Below are positions 1 to 12,530 of a stretch of 64,000 bases of DNA, piece by piece. Made by a program: the position numbers and the translations under genes. Below the pieces are notes generated by a model. That model made no database searches and was not told where the DNA came from. It worked only from the letters and a program-made list of their open reading frames with translations. Source of the stretch: Moniliophthora roreri. Lineage: Eukaryota > Basidiomycota > Agaricomycetes > Agaricales > Marasmiaceae. The stretch's first letter is position 1, and each line of letters opens with the position of its first letter. The stretch covers positions 434,001-498,000 of the forward strand of contig LATX02000178.1 of the NCBI GenBank assembly GCA_001466705.2, given 5' to 3'.

Positions 1-2277
1 AGGCTATCGAGACGAGGGTCCGTAGTGCTAGACTTGAAATTCATTCATATTCACCTCTTTTCGCAGTATTCCTCACCAGCTTACCAACGGGATACACGAA
101 TCCTCAGTGGGAGACGTGTCAATCAAATGGAGATCAATGTCTTTTCGATAGCCGAGGGTATATTTCGCAGCCCGAGAGATGCAGAATAGGAAGTATGCCG
201 AGTTACTTCGTACGTCTTTCATGATTCCTCTCTACTAATTTAACTTATTCCTCCCGTCGTGTAGATTGATGTTCAGTCTGAACGAGACGTTCAGGCTGCG
301 TTCCGGCTCTCGAAAGAATACAACATTACCCTCGTCATCAAGAATACTGGAGTATGTGCGCTTTCGAGTTGTTTTGTCAATTTTCTGACTATTTTCTGTA
401 GCATGACTACAAAGGCAGGAGCAGCGCGCCAGGTTCACTTGCTCTATGGGTGAGCATGGTAACCGTATTTCAATGTCTCGATCTCACTCGATATAGACCC
501 ATAATCTGAAGAATGCCAGTTGTATCACAGTGCATAAAACTATCTCGGCTGAGTACTCTATCTTTAGATTTCGTACGAATCGGCCTTTATCCCGGAAGGA
601 TGCGAAGATGAGAAGACATATTCGGGGGTGACCATGGGGGCAAGTCTACGATTCTCGGACTTTTTCCTAGTTTTTCACTCCGGCATCATTACATCCAGGC
701 TGGTGTTCAGTGGCACGAGGCTTTCGCCTTTGCTGAGAGGCATAACGTCACACTGGTCGGAGGCTCGTTTCCGTGGCTTTCTCGTTGACGTCGTCCGTTG
801 ACACGGGCTTCAACAGGATCAGATAGAACGGTTGGTACTTCGGGAGGATGGCTTCAGGTTCGTTTGTCGATGGTCTGTGCTCTAGGTGAATCCAACCTTC
901 GGAACGCAGGGTGGAGGTCACAGCATGCTCTCGAACACTATGGGACTTGGCGTCGACAGAGTGGTATGCTCTCCTATCTTTTCCAGTATATAAGAGCTTA
1001 AACTCGACCTAATAGTTGCAATTCAGAGTCGTCACGCCTTCCGGACATTATCTCACGGCGAACTCTTGTCAGAATCAAGACCTGTTTTTTGCACTCCGAG
1101 GCGGTGAGAAGTACACTGTCCAAGCTCTTAAGTCGCTGCTGAATTGTCTTTCAAGGAGGCGGTGGTACATATGGAGTTGTCATGGAAAGCACCATGATCG
1201 CTTCTCCTCAAATCACCCTACAGATGGTTCTCGTCTCCTTCAAAGCATCGAACCAATATCTTACCAGAGAGCTTTGGACAATACTAGTCTCCAATGGCCT
1301 TAGGTGGGCAGGAGAAGGATGGGGCGGAATAGCGACTTCGAACATTGCTATATATATCAACCCGAAATTGAGCAAGGAGGAAGCGTCACATTCAATGTCA
1401 CCGCTACTCCAGTTTGCTGAACGTCTTCGGGTTGATTCCGTCCCTGGGACGACGACTGTAGTCGCCGAGTTCCCGAGTTGGGGCCAATTTTTTGATTGGT
1501 TCACAGACTCACACGTTGCGGTACGTATTCTTGCATTTGAAGACCTTTGATGTTGTGCTCAACACCATTAGTCTGTTGGGATCAGTCTGGCATTATCGTC
1601 CCGCCTCATCGATCAGAAAAACTTCCGTACACCCATCAATCAACAAGCACTCATCGACAGCCTTCTCGAAGCTAGCAAGATCACCCCGCGTCTTCTCATC
1701 ATGCTCTCAACACCCTTCTCATTTCCGGGAGACGGACAGACGAGTACTACAGAAGCTTGGCGCTCGAGTCTATACCATATCACAGTCACTTCGACTTGGA
1801 GCTGGAACGCGACTGTAGATGAAAAACGCGACGGCTATGCCACCGTGCAAAAGTCTATCAGTTATCTGCGAGCATTAACGCCAGATGCTGCGTATCTGGT
1901 GAGTATGGCTATATCGCAACCTTCTCTTTTTCTAAAATGTTCCTGATCTCAGAATGAGGCGGATGTATATGAACCAAACCATGAAGGTGAGGCATGCTTT
2001 CCGCCTTCGTTTGTGTCCGATAACACATAGTGTGGTAGTGTCTTTCTGGGGATCCAATTACGAGCGCCTCCTAGAGATCAAACAAAAATAGTATGTTATA
2101 CCATCGTTTTACTCGTGCATTTGATGCTGAGAACATTTCCTACAGTGATCCTGATCACTTATTGGATTGTTGGCAATGTGGTGCGCACTTTCCCTCACAT
2201 AACTCGCTCGCTGTGTGACTCAATAATTCTTAGTCGGATGGAAACCATCCTCCAGCCGATTTTCATGCTATTTATGA
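1..2277 (+). CDS. FAD-linked oxidoreductase, berberine-bridge/VAO type (5' end outside window)
   Basis: This gene encodes a flavin oxidase of the vanillyl-alcohol-oxidase superfamily; many fungal members are secreted or act in alkaloid or sugar oxidation, and the substrate here is unknown. Reading through about eight short introns, the exons give, in order, NTGHDYKGRSSAPGSLALW (FAD-contact loop with the His used for covalent flavin, ~356-450), AGVQWHEAFAFAERHNVTL (~698-765), VGTSGGWLQ followed by GGGHSMLSNTMGLGVD (~830-957), LFFALRGG joined to GGTYGVV across the 1103-1154 intron, and the C-terminal BBE motif FWGSNYERLLEIKQ plus DPDHLLDCWQC. The stop is TGA at 2275-2277. Upstream, CLFDSRGYISQPERC and GSMPSYFV match the usual region before the FAD domain, but no start is visible, so the N-terminus lies before base 1. 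No break was found. Family call is firm; exact exon ends are estimates. Confidence 0.85.
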
Positions 2278-2379
2278 AGTATTTCTTTACCAATTTATGT
2301 TGCGACACTATCGGCAATGTGTTTATATGAAGATAAATAGATCCACTTCACTTTTATTTATGCAAAACGAGCAACTAAG

Positions 2380-4140
2380 CTATCCTTGGTGAAAGACATA
2401 CTCCCCGAAAACTTTCCGCTTCTTACCCTGCTGTTGCACCGACCTCACTGCCAGGCCTCTTTCCTGTGGATAGAACAAAGTCTTCTCGTCAGTCCTCGGC
2501 TCCTGTAAATTATACGATGAGCCCATCCATGTCCCAATAGTTGCTGAGTCAAGTTTCTGCTGGCTTCGGGCATCAAGCAACTTTACAAGGTCTGCCTCTA
2601 TTCCCGCGTTAAACCCCCGGAGTAGAAGATCGTACTCCAGTTTGAGATACCTATCAAGCCATAATATTTCGTCGTCAATGCTTGGACAAAATACGGTGTG
2701 ATAGTGATATTACCGTTGTCTGCAGTCCAACTTGATTCCAATTCATCATTATCGCACGTATTTGTGCTAAGGGGCTCACGGACTTGACAGTCCGTGAGGT
2801 TCGGCATAATTCTGAGGGGTGAGGTAAGTAAACTGCCATCGAGTGGTATGCATTCAGTGGTGAAACGAAGGAGTGAGCTGTCAGCTCTGGTGAGGAGTCC
2901 GGCGAGGGATGATATGAACGCAGCCCTTGCATTGATATCGCAGTGCTTAGAGCCAAGAGTTGTGAAGGACAGTGATTGGAGAGCGGGAAGGGTAAGATCA
3001 TTGGTCATACGGCTGAGGTTCTCAAAACTGCGATAAAAGCTCATATCGCCTCCTTCGTAATGAAGAGATAAATCTCGAAGCTTCGAGTGCTTGACGTGCT
3101 CGCCGCCTCCAAACTCAATATCGTTCAATGTGATGTGGTGGTCTGCAGACTTCACATCGACGTTGACTTGAGCAGAAATGAGCTGCGGGAGCGCGGCTAG
3201 TAACGGGATGACAACGTCGGGCGAAAGACTTATATCAACAACATGAGAGAGGTAGTGGCATGTACCACTCTCGGAGACCGTCAATTCTCGTAACGGTACA
3301 AAACGCGGCGGGACGAGTTGGCGAATATTTGCAGGCGGCGTGTTGAAGATGAGGGAAAGGACGTCGTCACAGATGGTATCATGGCCACTATCGACTCGAA
3401 GCTCTTCGATTCCTTCGTATCCTGCTAGGCGAAGCAATGGAAGTATGATGTCCGTGTGGCGATCAAGAAGCCTGGAGCCCCCGACCTTACATGAAGCTTC
3501 CGGATCCTATATTTCTGGTCCAGCACGAGGCTCAAAGGCTGATTTTGCATATCATCTCGACCATTCATGACGGCGACCGACATGTCGACAAACCGCTGAT
3601 ATGCTACAGCGGAATATAAATCTATCCGTATAACAAGGTCGAGTAGTTCCTTGATTGCCGTAGATGTAGGTTTGGACGACGAGTGACATGGGCTGCGTGT
3701 CGGATGATACCATCTAGCGAGACGCCGAAGCTATTTATCTCTACCTCGATACTGCACCACGGCTCCGGTGTGGAAACCGACGCATTTCGCCATTTCTGGA
3801 GACAAGTCCCAGTTGATATGCCTCGTGTTGAGACACGAAGCTATCAAATCGATTCAGGGCACGAAAATGAAGATACGGGAAAGGATTTCCGGAGGGGGAT
3901 GATCAATCGTTGAACGTTCTGATTGATCTATAAGCTCGAACCTTGTATCCAATCCACCTGAACTGGTTTTGGTAGCCGATGACGTGGAAGATGAGGAGGT
4001 GATTCGAACATTATTCAGGGCCGATACCGCTGGTAGAAGTTCATCATCTGCTCTGGAATCGTTTTGAATAGATGATAGTAGCTTTTCACAGAACCGCTCA
4101 CGATTTTGGGGGATCTTGATTCCGGTGCTCGAATACCGTT
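2380..4140 (-). pseudogene. F-box/leucine-rich-like protein, several frame breaks
   Basis: On the minus strand a run of coding frames resembles the large agaricomycete F-box-like family: HPPPEILSRIFIF (F-box start, ~3940), KWRNASVSTPEPWCSIEVE (~3780), KELLDLVIRIDLYSAVAYQ (~3640), DRHTDIILPLLRLAGYEGIE (~3430), then leucine-rich text with PLRELTV and LPALQSLSF, and a tail beginning near WLDRYLKLEYDLLLRG (~2640) ending at the stop at 2380. Adjacent frames do not join by plausible introns at ~3690, ~3480 (after a GGGGG run) and ~2690 (at a TTTT run): each needs a one- or two-base shift. Either the gene has decayed or the assembly carries homopolymer indels. In this family the F-box recruits SCF ubiquitin ligase, and the leucine-rich part would select targets. 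The assignment as F-box-like is moderately sure; the pseudogene label depends on read quality. Confidence 0.55.
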
Positions 4141-5426
4141 TCCTTTAAGGCTTCATGTGCTTGTTCCTGGTGTAAGAGGTGAAAGAGATGCCGGCGGCAA
4201 TTGCAGGGACCGTGTGGATGGCGCGTCACGCCACTCCGACTCACGTCACAATCAGAGCCTAGACTGGCCCACAATTTGAACCTGAACCACCACCGTTGTT
4301 GTGCAACCCTCGGGCTGAAGCATCCCCGAAATGCCTTCGTTACTGCAGCTAAGGATAGTCCAGAGGAGTCCAGAGGATCCGGATGATAATAGGAGAAACG
4401 AATCCCACGGTCTGGACGAGACCTACGGAGGCCAAGTCCGTGAAAACCGGCAACTCTTCACCTCGCGTATCACCTTGGAAAGTGTTTCACCCCAAACCCA
4501 TTGTTTGCTCTCATCATTTTATGAAGTCAAATGCGCTGTGACCCACCGTTACCTGATTTCGACTTGGAGGAGGATCGCTTCTACTTGATAGCTACCCAAA
4601 GCAGGCTAGCGTGGTCGGGCATTGTTCCTGAATTCATTTCCTCGCGAGCACAAGACTGCAAATACTGCGACTATATTACCGCCCACCCACTGCTGGATAT
4701 TGTCGCCTGTTTGTCGCATATATTTGACAAATACACCGTATGCTCAAGGGGCCGACTGTGAAGTCTACGTTATACCGTTCCAATCGGCATCGCGTCTTTG
4801 TATCATCCGTCGGCATCTCGGTACGTCCTTCCTCAGAAATTCAAAATTACTTGTGCTTCAGGATTTTCTAAGCAGAACGCAAGGACGACGGGATGCAACG
4901 ATGATTGAAAGGATCAACGGTACAGCACTCAGCAGATTTTGTTTCTATGTGATGGGATGCCGACACCCCACGGTTAGATCGGTTGGCCAGGCTTGTAACT
5001 CTGGTCTTGTGCGGTGGATTCGTGAGTGGTGGTGGCTACGGCCTGGCACCCGACAGATTGCATGAAGCCTTCCTCCGGGCTCCATCAAGGGTTATTTCTT
5101 GGTTTGGCGCCGGCAAAACATTCTTTAGTGATTCCCTGCCGCTTTGGGGGCCGTTTGTGAAATCCGAAAATCCTTTTGAATCTTCCTTGTTATTGAAGTC
5201 AGGGGCGGGTGGAATTCCGCTTGATGCACATCGGAGACGGCTGGAATCTAGAAACATGGAGACGACGACCGGCACGCTTGATCAAGACCCCATAGTGACA
5301 GCGAATCATTACCCAAGACGGATTGTCAGGCGATTTACCGTGTTTTTCGCTCAACTCTTTCCGGAAAGTTGACGGGAACGGTATATATTCAGGATTCGAT
5401 TTCGAGCGCGTTGAAGGTAAACTACA
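4141..5426. other. Intergenic stretch, no supported gene
   Basis: Both strands carry only short open frames without recognisable motifs; the longest, on the plus strand at 4983-5372, has no family resemblance I can name and no start context. It probably includes the promoter of the downstream FAD monooxygenase, whose first ATG is at 5427. Confidence 0.4.
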
Positions 5427-7725
5427 ATGTCTTCCGTGGCTGATGCTCTCATTGTAAGTGTGCTCTCTGTGTTTTCTGCCCCAAAATCGTCTCAATGGCC
5501 ATCATTATTAGGTCGGCGCAGGCCCCGCCGGTAAAGATATTGCCTTTTCTATCAGCTTCCTGCTCACCGTCATTTTTCTAGGTCTTGCGCTCGCCCTTCT
5601 ACTTCTTCGAAACGGGGTCTCCGTCAGAATCATTGACAAGAGCAAGACATTTGAAATTGGTCAACGTGGAGCTGGCATTCATGTAAGTCTGCATGCTCGT
5701 ATTTCCTATCCAATAGCCTAGCGCTAAAATTTTAAAGCCTCGAACGTTAGAGCTATACAAAATCCTAGGCATTCTGCCGAAGGTGGAAAACCGTACCTCA
5801 CGGGTCCCCACTCTTCGACTATTTACAACACCCGAAGGGGATGGCGGCCCTATCAAGGAAATGGAAATGATCGACTTTCTCCCTGAGAGGTTAGAGTATC
5901 ATCGAGTACGTCGTTTTCCTATGCAGAAAAACATCAAAAGTAACAACTTCCAGATTAACACCTATATCCTAGGCCAAGATGAACATCAAGCTCTGCTCCG
6001 TGAATGTATCCTCAGTGAATTTGGCTGCGTAGTTGAACAGCAAACGGAACTGTTATCATTCGAGCAATATCCCGGTCAAGATCATGTTTCCGTGTGCCTA
6101 TCCAAGACGCAAGCCGAATCGAGCAGCATCGTGTCCGAAACAGCGGCGTTCAGCTGGCTTATCGGTGCAGACGGCGCACATAGCTTCATCAGAAAACAGC
6201 TGGGACTATCTTTTCTGGGTCAATCACATGATATCGATCTCGCCGTTGGAGATATTGAAGTTGAAGGTTTGGATCCCAATGTGCGCCACCCAGTCGTTCT
6301 TGCCAGTTTTGATGCTGACTGCGTTACCTTACAGTACTGGTCCGTATGGGGAGACACCACCAATAAAATGTTCGCTGTTTAACTGTCCAGGCGCAGGCCA
6401 CCCGCTGACATCTTTGCTACGCCCTTCAAGGTTAAACCTACGTCCATACACAAGTACCTCCGGCAAGAAGATGGGATTCTACATGATGGGCGGAGCGAAT
6501 TTGGATACACAGAAGGCGAATCAAAGCTACGAGACTTTGGTAGAGACAGCATTCAATGTGATAGGGAAACGACATTTACAATTCGGGAAGTTGGTTGCGT
6601 CTGGTATATGGAGGTAAGTACCGTTCCATACCAGTCTACCGCTGTTGTTTGATGCCGCTCGGGTAACAGGGCCAACGTTCGAATGGTAGATAAGATGGCG
6701 GAAGGAAGAGTCTTCCTTCTTGGTGGTGAATAACCTCGAGCTGCTCCTTTCCCAGGCAATCAGAGCATTGACCCTCCCGAATGACTATTAGATGCTGCGC
6801 ACGTTCACAGCCCTACGGGCGGTCAGGTATGTTATTGGCCCTTCCTCCAATATTCCTCTCACGAGTCCAAAATCATCCAGGGTATGAATTCCGCAGTCCA
6901 GGACGCAGTAAATCTCTCCGCTCTCTGTCCCCAGCTTCCCATACTCACCGACTTTGCCTGCTAGTTCAACCTTGCATGGAAACTCACCCTCGTTCACAAA
7001 AAGCTCGCACCTCCGTCTCTCTTAGACACCTACACTTCCGAACGTGTCCCAGTCATCGCCTCAATCCTCGACATGACCACTGCTCTAATGAAATCCAATT
7101 GGGCAAAAGTAAACATCTCGAAGCAGGGCGGCTGGGCACGGAATTTCGAGGTACGGCAGTTTGGTATAAACTACCGGCGGAGCAGTATCGTTATAGATGG
7201 AATATATGAAGATAACGGGGAGGGAGTGGATCCGTTTAGGTCCGGCTTGGATGGTACGCTGAGAGCTGGTGATAGAGCACCTGAAGCACCTGGGCTGGTT
7301 GACACCATGAGCGGAGAGAGGAAGAGTATATATGATATCTTTACAGCCGTCCATCACACGGTGGTCATTCTCAGCTCATCGGTAACAGGAACGGCTTTGT
7401 ATGGTGGCTTACAAGCTGGCTTGGCTAGTCTATGGCCATCGAATCTGGATTTGGTCAAGACTGTCGTCGTATACCCTCAAAATACGGATCCGACACCGAT
7501 TATTGGCGCTTTTCCTATATTACTCGATGGTGACGGGCATGCTTTCAAAAACTATCATCTGGAGGCTGGCGAAGACCGCATAGTAGTCGTCAGACCGGAT
7601 GGAGTAAGTGTCTTTATATATTGAAAAGCATGATTATCGAGCTAACTTGCCCTCAGTACATAGGCGCACTAGTCCGCAATGAGAATCAAGCGTTAAATTA
7701 CTTTAGACATATCTTTACAGCCTGA
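5427..7725 (+). CDS. FAD-dependent aromatic hydroxylase (phenol-hydroxylase/PHBH-like) with thioredoxin-like C-domain
   Basis: This is a class A flavoprotein monooxygenase, expected to use NAD(P)H and O2 to hydroxylate an aromatic or polyketide-like substrate. Exon 1 (5427-5453) gives MSSVADALI; exons 2 and 3 give VGAGPAG and LALALLLLRNG, the Rossmann GxGxxG. Later come IGADGAHSFIRKQLGLSF (DG motif, ~6160-6215), ANVRMVDKMAEGRVFLLG, and, across introns at ~6730-6790, 6826-6881 and 6909-6965, DAAHVHSPTGGQ, GMNSAVQDA and FNLAWKL (GD motif closing the FAD site). The C-terminal third (from ~7240, RAGDRAPEAPG, to RIVVVRPDG and YIGALV) matches the thioredoxin-like domain of phenol 2-monooxygenases. 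Splicing works throughout except near 6370, where the frame must shift by one base at an AAAA run between VWGDTTNKM and the next block. That is either a sequencing error or a recent inactivation. Its 5' neighbour is the broken F-box gene and a BTB gene follows convergently. Confidence 0.82.
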
Positions 7726-7774
7726 TAGCCCCATATTATATTGCTACATCTAGAGTACATCGTCTTAATCATAC

Positions 7775-8920
7775 CTATCCAACATCAAGGAGATTGTCTT
7801 CCGAACTATCGCTGAGTTCTTGGCGCTTCTTTAGAACCTCCCAACTATCCATCTCGAACAGCGCCGGCATGCAGCTCCAGACCGCTTCCCGACCATCATC
7901 ATGCAACTTTTTCGAATAATACACGCACTCCTCGCAAATATTAAGGTCCGCCCATTTGGTATACGGCCGTAATGGATGCGGTGCCTTTCCTGACGTTTCG
8001 AGAACGCGCCATGCCGCGTGAGGCCCTCTCGCGTTGCTACAGAGTGCGAGGGTCCGGCAATTCGGAGCAGGGAAGAACCCCAATAGGAATGAGTGAGATA
8101 AACTCATCTCGGCGTGTCGGAGACGTTCGCGGCCTACTTGGCAGATTGTTTTGTCCCGCCAATCGATATCATTCGGGTCGTCTCGTAATATACGTTGTGT
8201 TGAGAGACGGGCGGTGCAGTAGAAGAGGTAAGGTAGCGCGGTAGGGACGTTTGTCTCTTTTGCGAGTTTGATCGCATGCATAAGGAGATCGGATTTGAAG
8301 CGGCGTGGGTGGGAATGAGAGTGGTACTGGTGCAGATTATATTCGGAGAACGTGGTAGGTATATATGATGTGAGGATACGGATACATTTTCGTCGGAGGG
8401 TATAATTGAGGTATTTCGTGCTGAGACGTAGGATCCCGGATATGAATCGAAGCATGATAGCTGGATCTGCGTCTGCGTGCAAGGTGTCAAAATGACTGGC
8501 ATCGGTTAGCTTGTGCGATGGGAGAAGTGGAAAATGGAGCACTCACGAGGAATAATACAAAGCATTCAAAAGATCCGTCATATCTTCAGCGCTATCCTGC
8601 AGCTGTACGACCGTACATCCCTCTAACGTTCCTTCCCTGCTCTCCGATTGCGGAAGACTAAACAAGGTCTCGAACATCTCGCAATGAGTCGATAACACAG
8701 TCTTGTGTACTCGGAAAAGTGTATCTTCGACGTGAAGGATGATGGAGCCATCATAGAACCAGAATTTTTTGTGTCGTTCAGCTGTTTTTAGCAGGAGCTT
8801 GGTCGTCGAGATCGGTGGGCTTCTGATGAGCAATTCTGGCTCTGGAGTGGGCTTCCTCTCTATTTTGTGCCCAATAGGTGGAGGAGAGTGAGTTTTGGGT
8901 TCTACATCCTTTCTCGCCAT
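7775..8920 (-). CDS. BTB/POZ domain protein
   Basis: Two exons, 8920-8547 and 8495-7775 on the minus strand, joined by a GT-AG intron, encode about 364 residues. Residues ~55-125 form a BTB fold: FYDGSIILHVEDTLFRVHKT, then HCEMFETLF and VVQLQDSAEDMTDLLNALYY, which is the agaricomycete BTB pattern in which the first exon ends inside the domain. The rest is helical and ends with EECVYYSKKLHDDG and a Ser/Glu tail. BTB domains mediate dimerisation and often bind cullin-3; this expanded fungal class is mostly uncharacterised. The ATG at 8920 (MARKDVEPKT) is the first in frame and is followed by a Pro-rich linker. No damage is seen. The gene converges on the FAD monooxygenase with about 50 bp between stops, which fits separate tail-to-tail genes. 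Confidence 0.85.
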
Positions 8921-9159
8921 ACCTAGGGCATGTCAGATGGACGTTGAGGGCAAGAGGGACTGGTACCGAGTAACAACTTCGGCTATCGTGCGCGTGTTTC
9001 AACGGTTCGGACCGAGGTTCCGAACATCGTCATCGGCACTGAAGACGGTATTCTTGGATTAACTCCAGTGTATTTAGCGTGTATTAGATATTTCTCGACA
9101 AATTCAGATCAATTTGAAGCTTATAAGATGAATTCCAATGTTCCTGTGCTAACAAAGAC
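8921..9159. other. Short intergenic gap between hydrophobin 3' end and BTB gene 5' end
   Basis: About 240 bp. It must hold the BTB promoter and the hydrophobin terminator. I see no clear motif. Confidence 0.4.
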
Positions 9160-9599
9160 TCAGATATGGAGATTGACTGGAAAACAACCGACAGCTATGA
9201 GGCCGTCTACGAAACGATTGCTTAGTATTCACTGTGCAGATGAATGTTAAACAGATACTCACTAAAACTATTGTTTTCACAGCACACCGGATTTCCTATG
9301 CTGTCATAATTCATGATCGTCAGTGCGGGATAATCAGGGCTTGAGGTAAATACTCACCAATCGAATGCACCTGTTCCAATAACGGTGATTGGTGTGCAGC
9401 TGACGCCTACAAGCGTATCTGGGTTGACGACCACCCCAAGCAGGCCGAGCAAAATTTTCACGGGTGATTGAGAAGCCCGTACGACGTCTCCGCAACAGCT
9501 TGGGTAGCCATAAGGGCATTTCTCCCCATTCGGAGGAAACTGTGGTGCAGCAACGATAGTGGTTGCAAGAGAAAGGAGAGAAACAATTCCAAGGCGCAT
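9160..9599 (-). CDS. Class I hydrophobin
   Basis: A small secreted amphipathic protein that assembles at air-water interfaces to coat hyphae, spores or fruit-body surfaces. Splicing 9599-9358, 9300-9263 and 9206-9160 (minus strand) gives 108 residues. A signal peptide, MRLGIVSLLSLATTIVAA, is followed by the eight-cysteine pattern C28-X6-C35C36-X31-C68-X12-C81-X5-C87C88-X12-C101. That is class I spacing, with typical text VGVSCTPITVIG, PVCCENNSF and NGLIAVGC. The fifth Cys is created across the first splice junction (tg + c), and the NGLIAVGC tail appears only after removing the second intron, which supports the exon model. The protein is short between C36 and C68 and otherwise ordinary. It could act in aerial growth, fruiting or host contact; the sequence does not say which. 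Confidence 0.93.
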
Positions 9600-11158
9600 A
9601 TCTGGCTCAAAGGACCGAAGGGAGAGTGAAGCCGAGTTTTGAATGTTTTATAGGCGTATGAAGAGGTTGATCATTCAAGGACATCCTGACACCCTGGTAG
9701 CGTTCCTGATTAACTGCTTCCAGGGACTAAAATATAGCTGATGGATGGATGAGAATGGACATATCAGTCAAAAATTCAATGAAAAGGAGCACACAAGCCA
9801 ATCACAAGACCTACAGCATCAAATACGCTTGTCTTGGCAGATAGATATGTAAAGGTTGTCAAGGATTCTAGAAGAAATATTCAATGGACAGGCCGCAGGA
9901 GCAGTAAGGACATGGATTGTTCGCTATGTTTCACAACGCTCGATGATGTAGATCACCAAATCATCAGTGTACATCTTTGCAAGTCATAATGAAAGGAAGA
10001 GAAGGAACTGTTCGGCATCCACGAGTGTAAATGGTCAGCTGTGGTTTGATATAGCAGTGGATACGAGCAATAGGCTAACATAGCATCCCTGCCCCTAAAA
10101 TTGCGTCTAGTACGTACAAAAGTACGTTCATTTCAAGTTAGATCATCAGGAGATGTCGCCGTGAAGAGTTCGGGAGCAGTACCTGTTTGGTTGAGCGGCG
10201 TGGTAGTTCTGTCGTATCTCAACAAGAGGTGAGACGAGGGCGCAGATAAAGTCGGAAGATCAAGCTGAATGACATTGTGGTTAGAAAGCAAGGGACGAGG
10301 CGCCCAAAAACTGAAAAAAGCGCCAGTACTAATCCACGGACGTCACATGTGTGGTCCATGGACTCGAACTTGACGGACCTCCGTCGCTACGCACTAGTAG
10401 TTCTTCCCATCTTTCACCCGAATCGATCATTCTCGAGGCCCAATATATGGGATAAAGCTTCATGTGGCTGTGTGGGGCTGCATGACAGTCTTTGTATCTT
10501 CATGAAAGGTACGTCAACCATTAACCCCCATTTCAAAGTCAGTTTTCGACCAAGGTTTTTCTTTGGACTTTGGAGTTAGGATGCCAACGAGGCCCGATGG
10601 AGACACAAAATCCATATAGATTATATCATGAAGCTGCAGGAAGGTCTGTCCCGATCTGGTCCTTCTCTTTTCTAGCTAGTCGATACCCTTTCGCAGCCGT
10701 TTGAGTATCAGCGCGACGCGAACGCACCCGTTGCTATACTGCCCAGCGACCGCAAGAATGGGCCTTTTTTGACTCGGTGGAGAGGGCCGAGTGGTCTGGC
10801 TATCGCGATGCCGAAGACGATGCTGCTGGTTCTGGATGATGGCTAACTACGTACACGGAAATGTAGACTACGCGCCGGAAGCTCATGCCAAACACTGCTA
10901 AACAGGTCTGGAACCTCCGCTCCGTGCCCCGGTCCCCCTACTACATCGGTAAGCAAATTTGATTACTATCATCTCTATTATTAGCAGTGACATTCAGAAC
11001 CACAGCCTTCATGATCACAGGTGACTCACAGCATCAAAGATGCACTGATCGTTGGCGTATAAATCGAGTCTGATCACTAACTAGAAAGGTGCGAGTGTCT
11101 ATCTCTTCTTTCATTCCTGCGCGCCTTCGATAACTTACACGACCCTTCGATACTACAG
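9600..11158. other. Intergenic region between hydrophobin and hydrolase
   Basis: About 1.56 kb without a supportable gene. Short open frames exist (for instance 10277-10579, +) but show no motif. It should contain the divergent promoters of the hydrophobin and the hydrolase. Confidence 0.4.
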
Positions 11159-12291
11159 ATGTCTGAATACACCACTATAACCTATAAAACTGTCAAGAAT
11201 GTGCCCATCCAATTCGACCTTTACCGTCCAAAAGGAGCACCTACAAAACCCCTTCCCGCTGTTGTCTGGTTTCACGGAGGCGGGCTCGTTATTGGAAGCC
11301 GTCGAGATAGTATGTTCCCGACATGGTTACAGAGTATGTCTCGCCCTTTTCAAGCTACTCTGCATCAAAATGCCTAATCATCTCTACAGCTCGAGCGAAT
11401 GAAGCAGGCTATGTTTTTGTGGCGGCGGATTTCAGGTTGATGCCAACAGGTCCGACAACGGGGCACGATGTGCTGGAAGATATCAAGGATCTGTTTTCGT
11501 TTATTCGGGACCCCGGGTTTGGTGATAACGCTGGCTTGGATATTCAGCTGGATCCTTCGAGGATTGCTGTGTCTGGATCTAGTGCGGGCGGATTGTGCGC
11601 TTATCTGGCTGCGATACACGTGCATCCTAAGCCAGTCGCAGCGCTTGGTATCTTTGCAGTTGGAGGAAACTTCTTGGTAACGTTCTGCAGTAGCGGCTTG
11701 CTTCATATTACTGACTGATATACTTGGTGCCGACAGAGCCCGCTTTATTTCAAACCGAAGACAGAACCATTCATGAATAGACCACTCGTAGACCTTTCAA
11801 AGTTCGAGCAGCACATCTATCCATTATCGTCTGCTGTTGCCTCGGAGGTCGTTTCCAGCTCCCCGATTGGCTTTCTGCCGAGTGGTCTGCCAGCTAACCC
11901 GCGCATGCCATTGACGTTCTGCTACTACCAACTCGGAACCTATCTCGACTATTACACCGGCGAGCATGAACCCAGTCTCAGTGCTGCCTTACGGAACGCA
12001 CCTACTCTAGAACACATTCCAGAGAAACATCGCCTACTCTTCCCGCAGTTAAACGTCACATCATCTTGGCCGCCAACATTCTTCTTGCATGGAGAGAAAG
12101 ATGTTTCTGTCCCTGTGGAGGAATCGAGACAGTTGCACGGGCTGTTGAAGGATGCGGGCGTGGAGGCGACGTTGAAAGTCATTCCGGAGAAAGATCATTT
12201 CTTCGACGTCGCCAAGGGCGCGGAGGAAGAGTTTGGAGACGTCTTCGGAGAGGTGATGGACTGGCTAAAGATGAATTTGGGCTCAGGTTAA
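11159..12291 (+). CDS. Alpha/beta-hydrolase, hormone-sensitive-lipase-like esterase
   Basis: Three exons, 11159-11333, 11390-11676 and 11737-12291, encode 338 residues with phases that match exactly. The oxyanion-hole motif VVWFHGGGL lies near residue 38, the nucleophile motif AVSGSSAGG near residue 115, an acid candidate in FLHGEKDVSVPVEESRQL and the catalytic His in PEKDHFFDV near the C-terminus. This HGGG plus GxSAG arrangement is typical of esterases that hydrolyse short acyl or aryl esters and of some secondary-metabolism hydrolases. No signal peptide is visible, so it is probably intracellular. The ATG at 11159 follows a CT-rich stretch and starts MSEYTTITYKTV. It lies tail-to-tail with the P450. 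It looks intact. Confidence 0.88.
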
Positions 12292-12530
12292 TGATCTTTA
12301 CCATTTATGATATCGTATGTTCCGATTTTGTAACTGCTACTAGCTACTCCTTCCAACCGATGCGTGCAGAAAGAGAACAATGTCAAAATCATTTCTGCAA
12401 AAATGAAGCGAGCCGATGGTAACATTATGAGACTTCTATAGACTATAACTAGCATTAATTTACAGGCTCACAAATATACATACAGACTATTCAGATGCTC
12501 TAACTGTGTGTAAAAAGCGTTATATCAAAT

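Noticed and set aside
9354..9599. Hydrophobin as a single 81-residue exon
   Set aside because: It would lack four of the eight cysteines; splicing two introns supplies them with canonical text.
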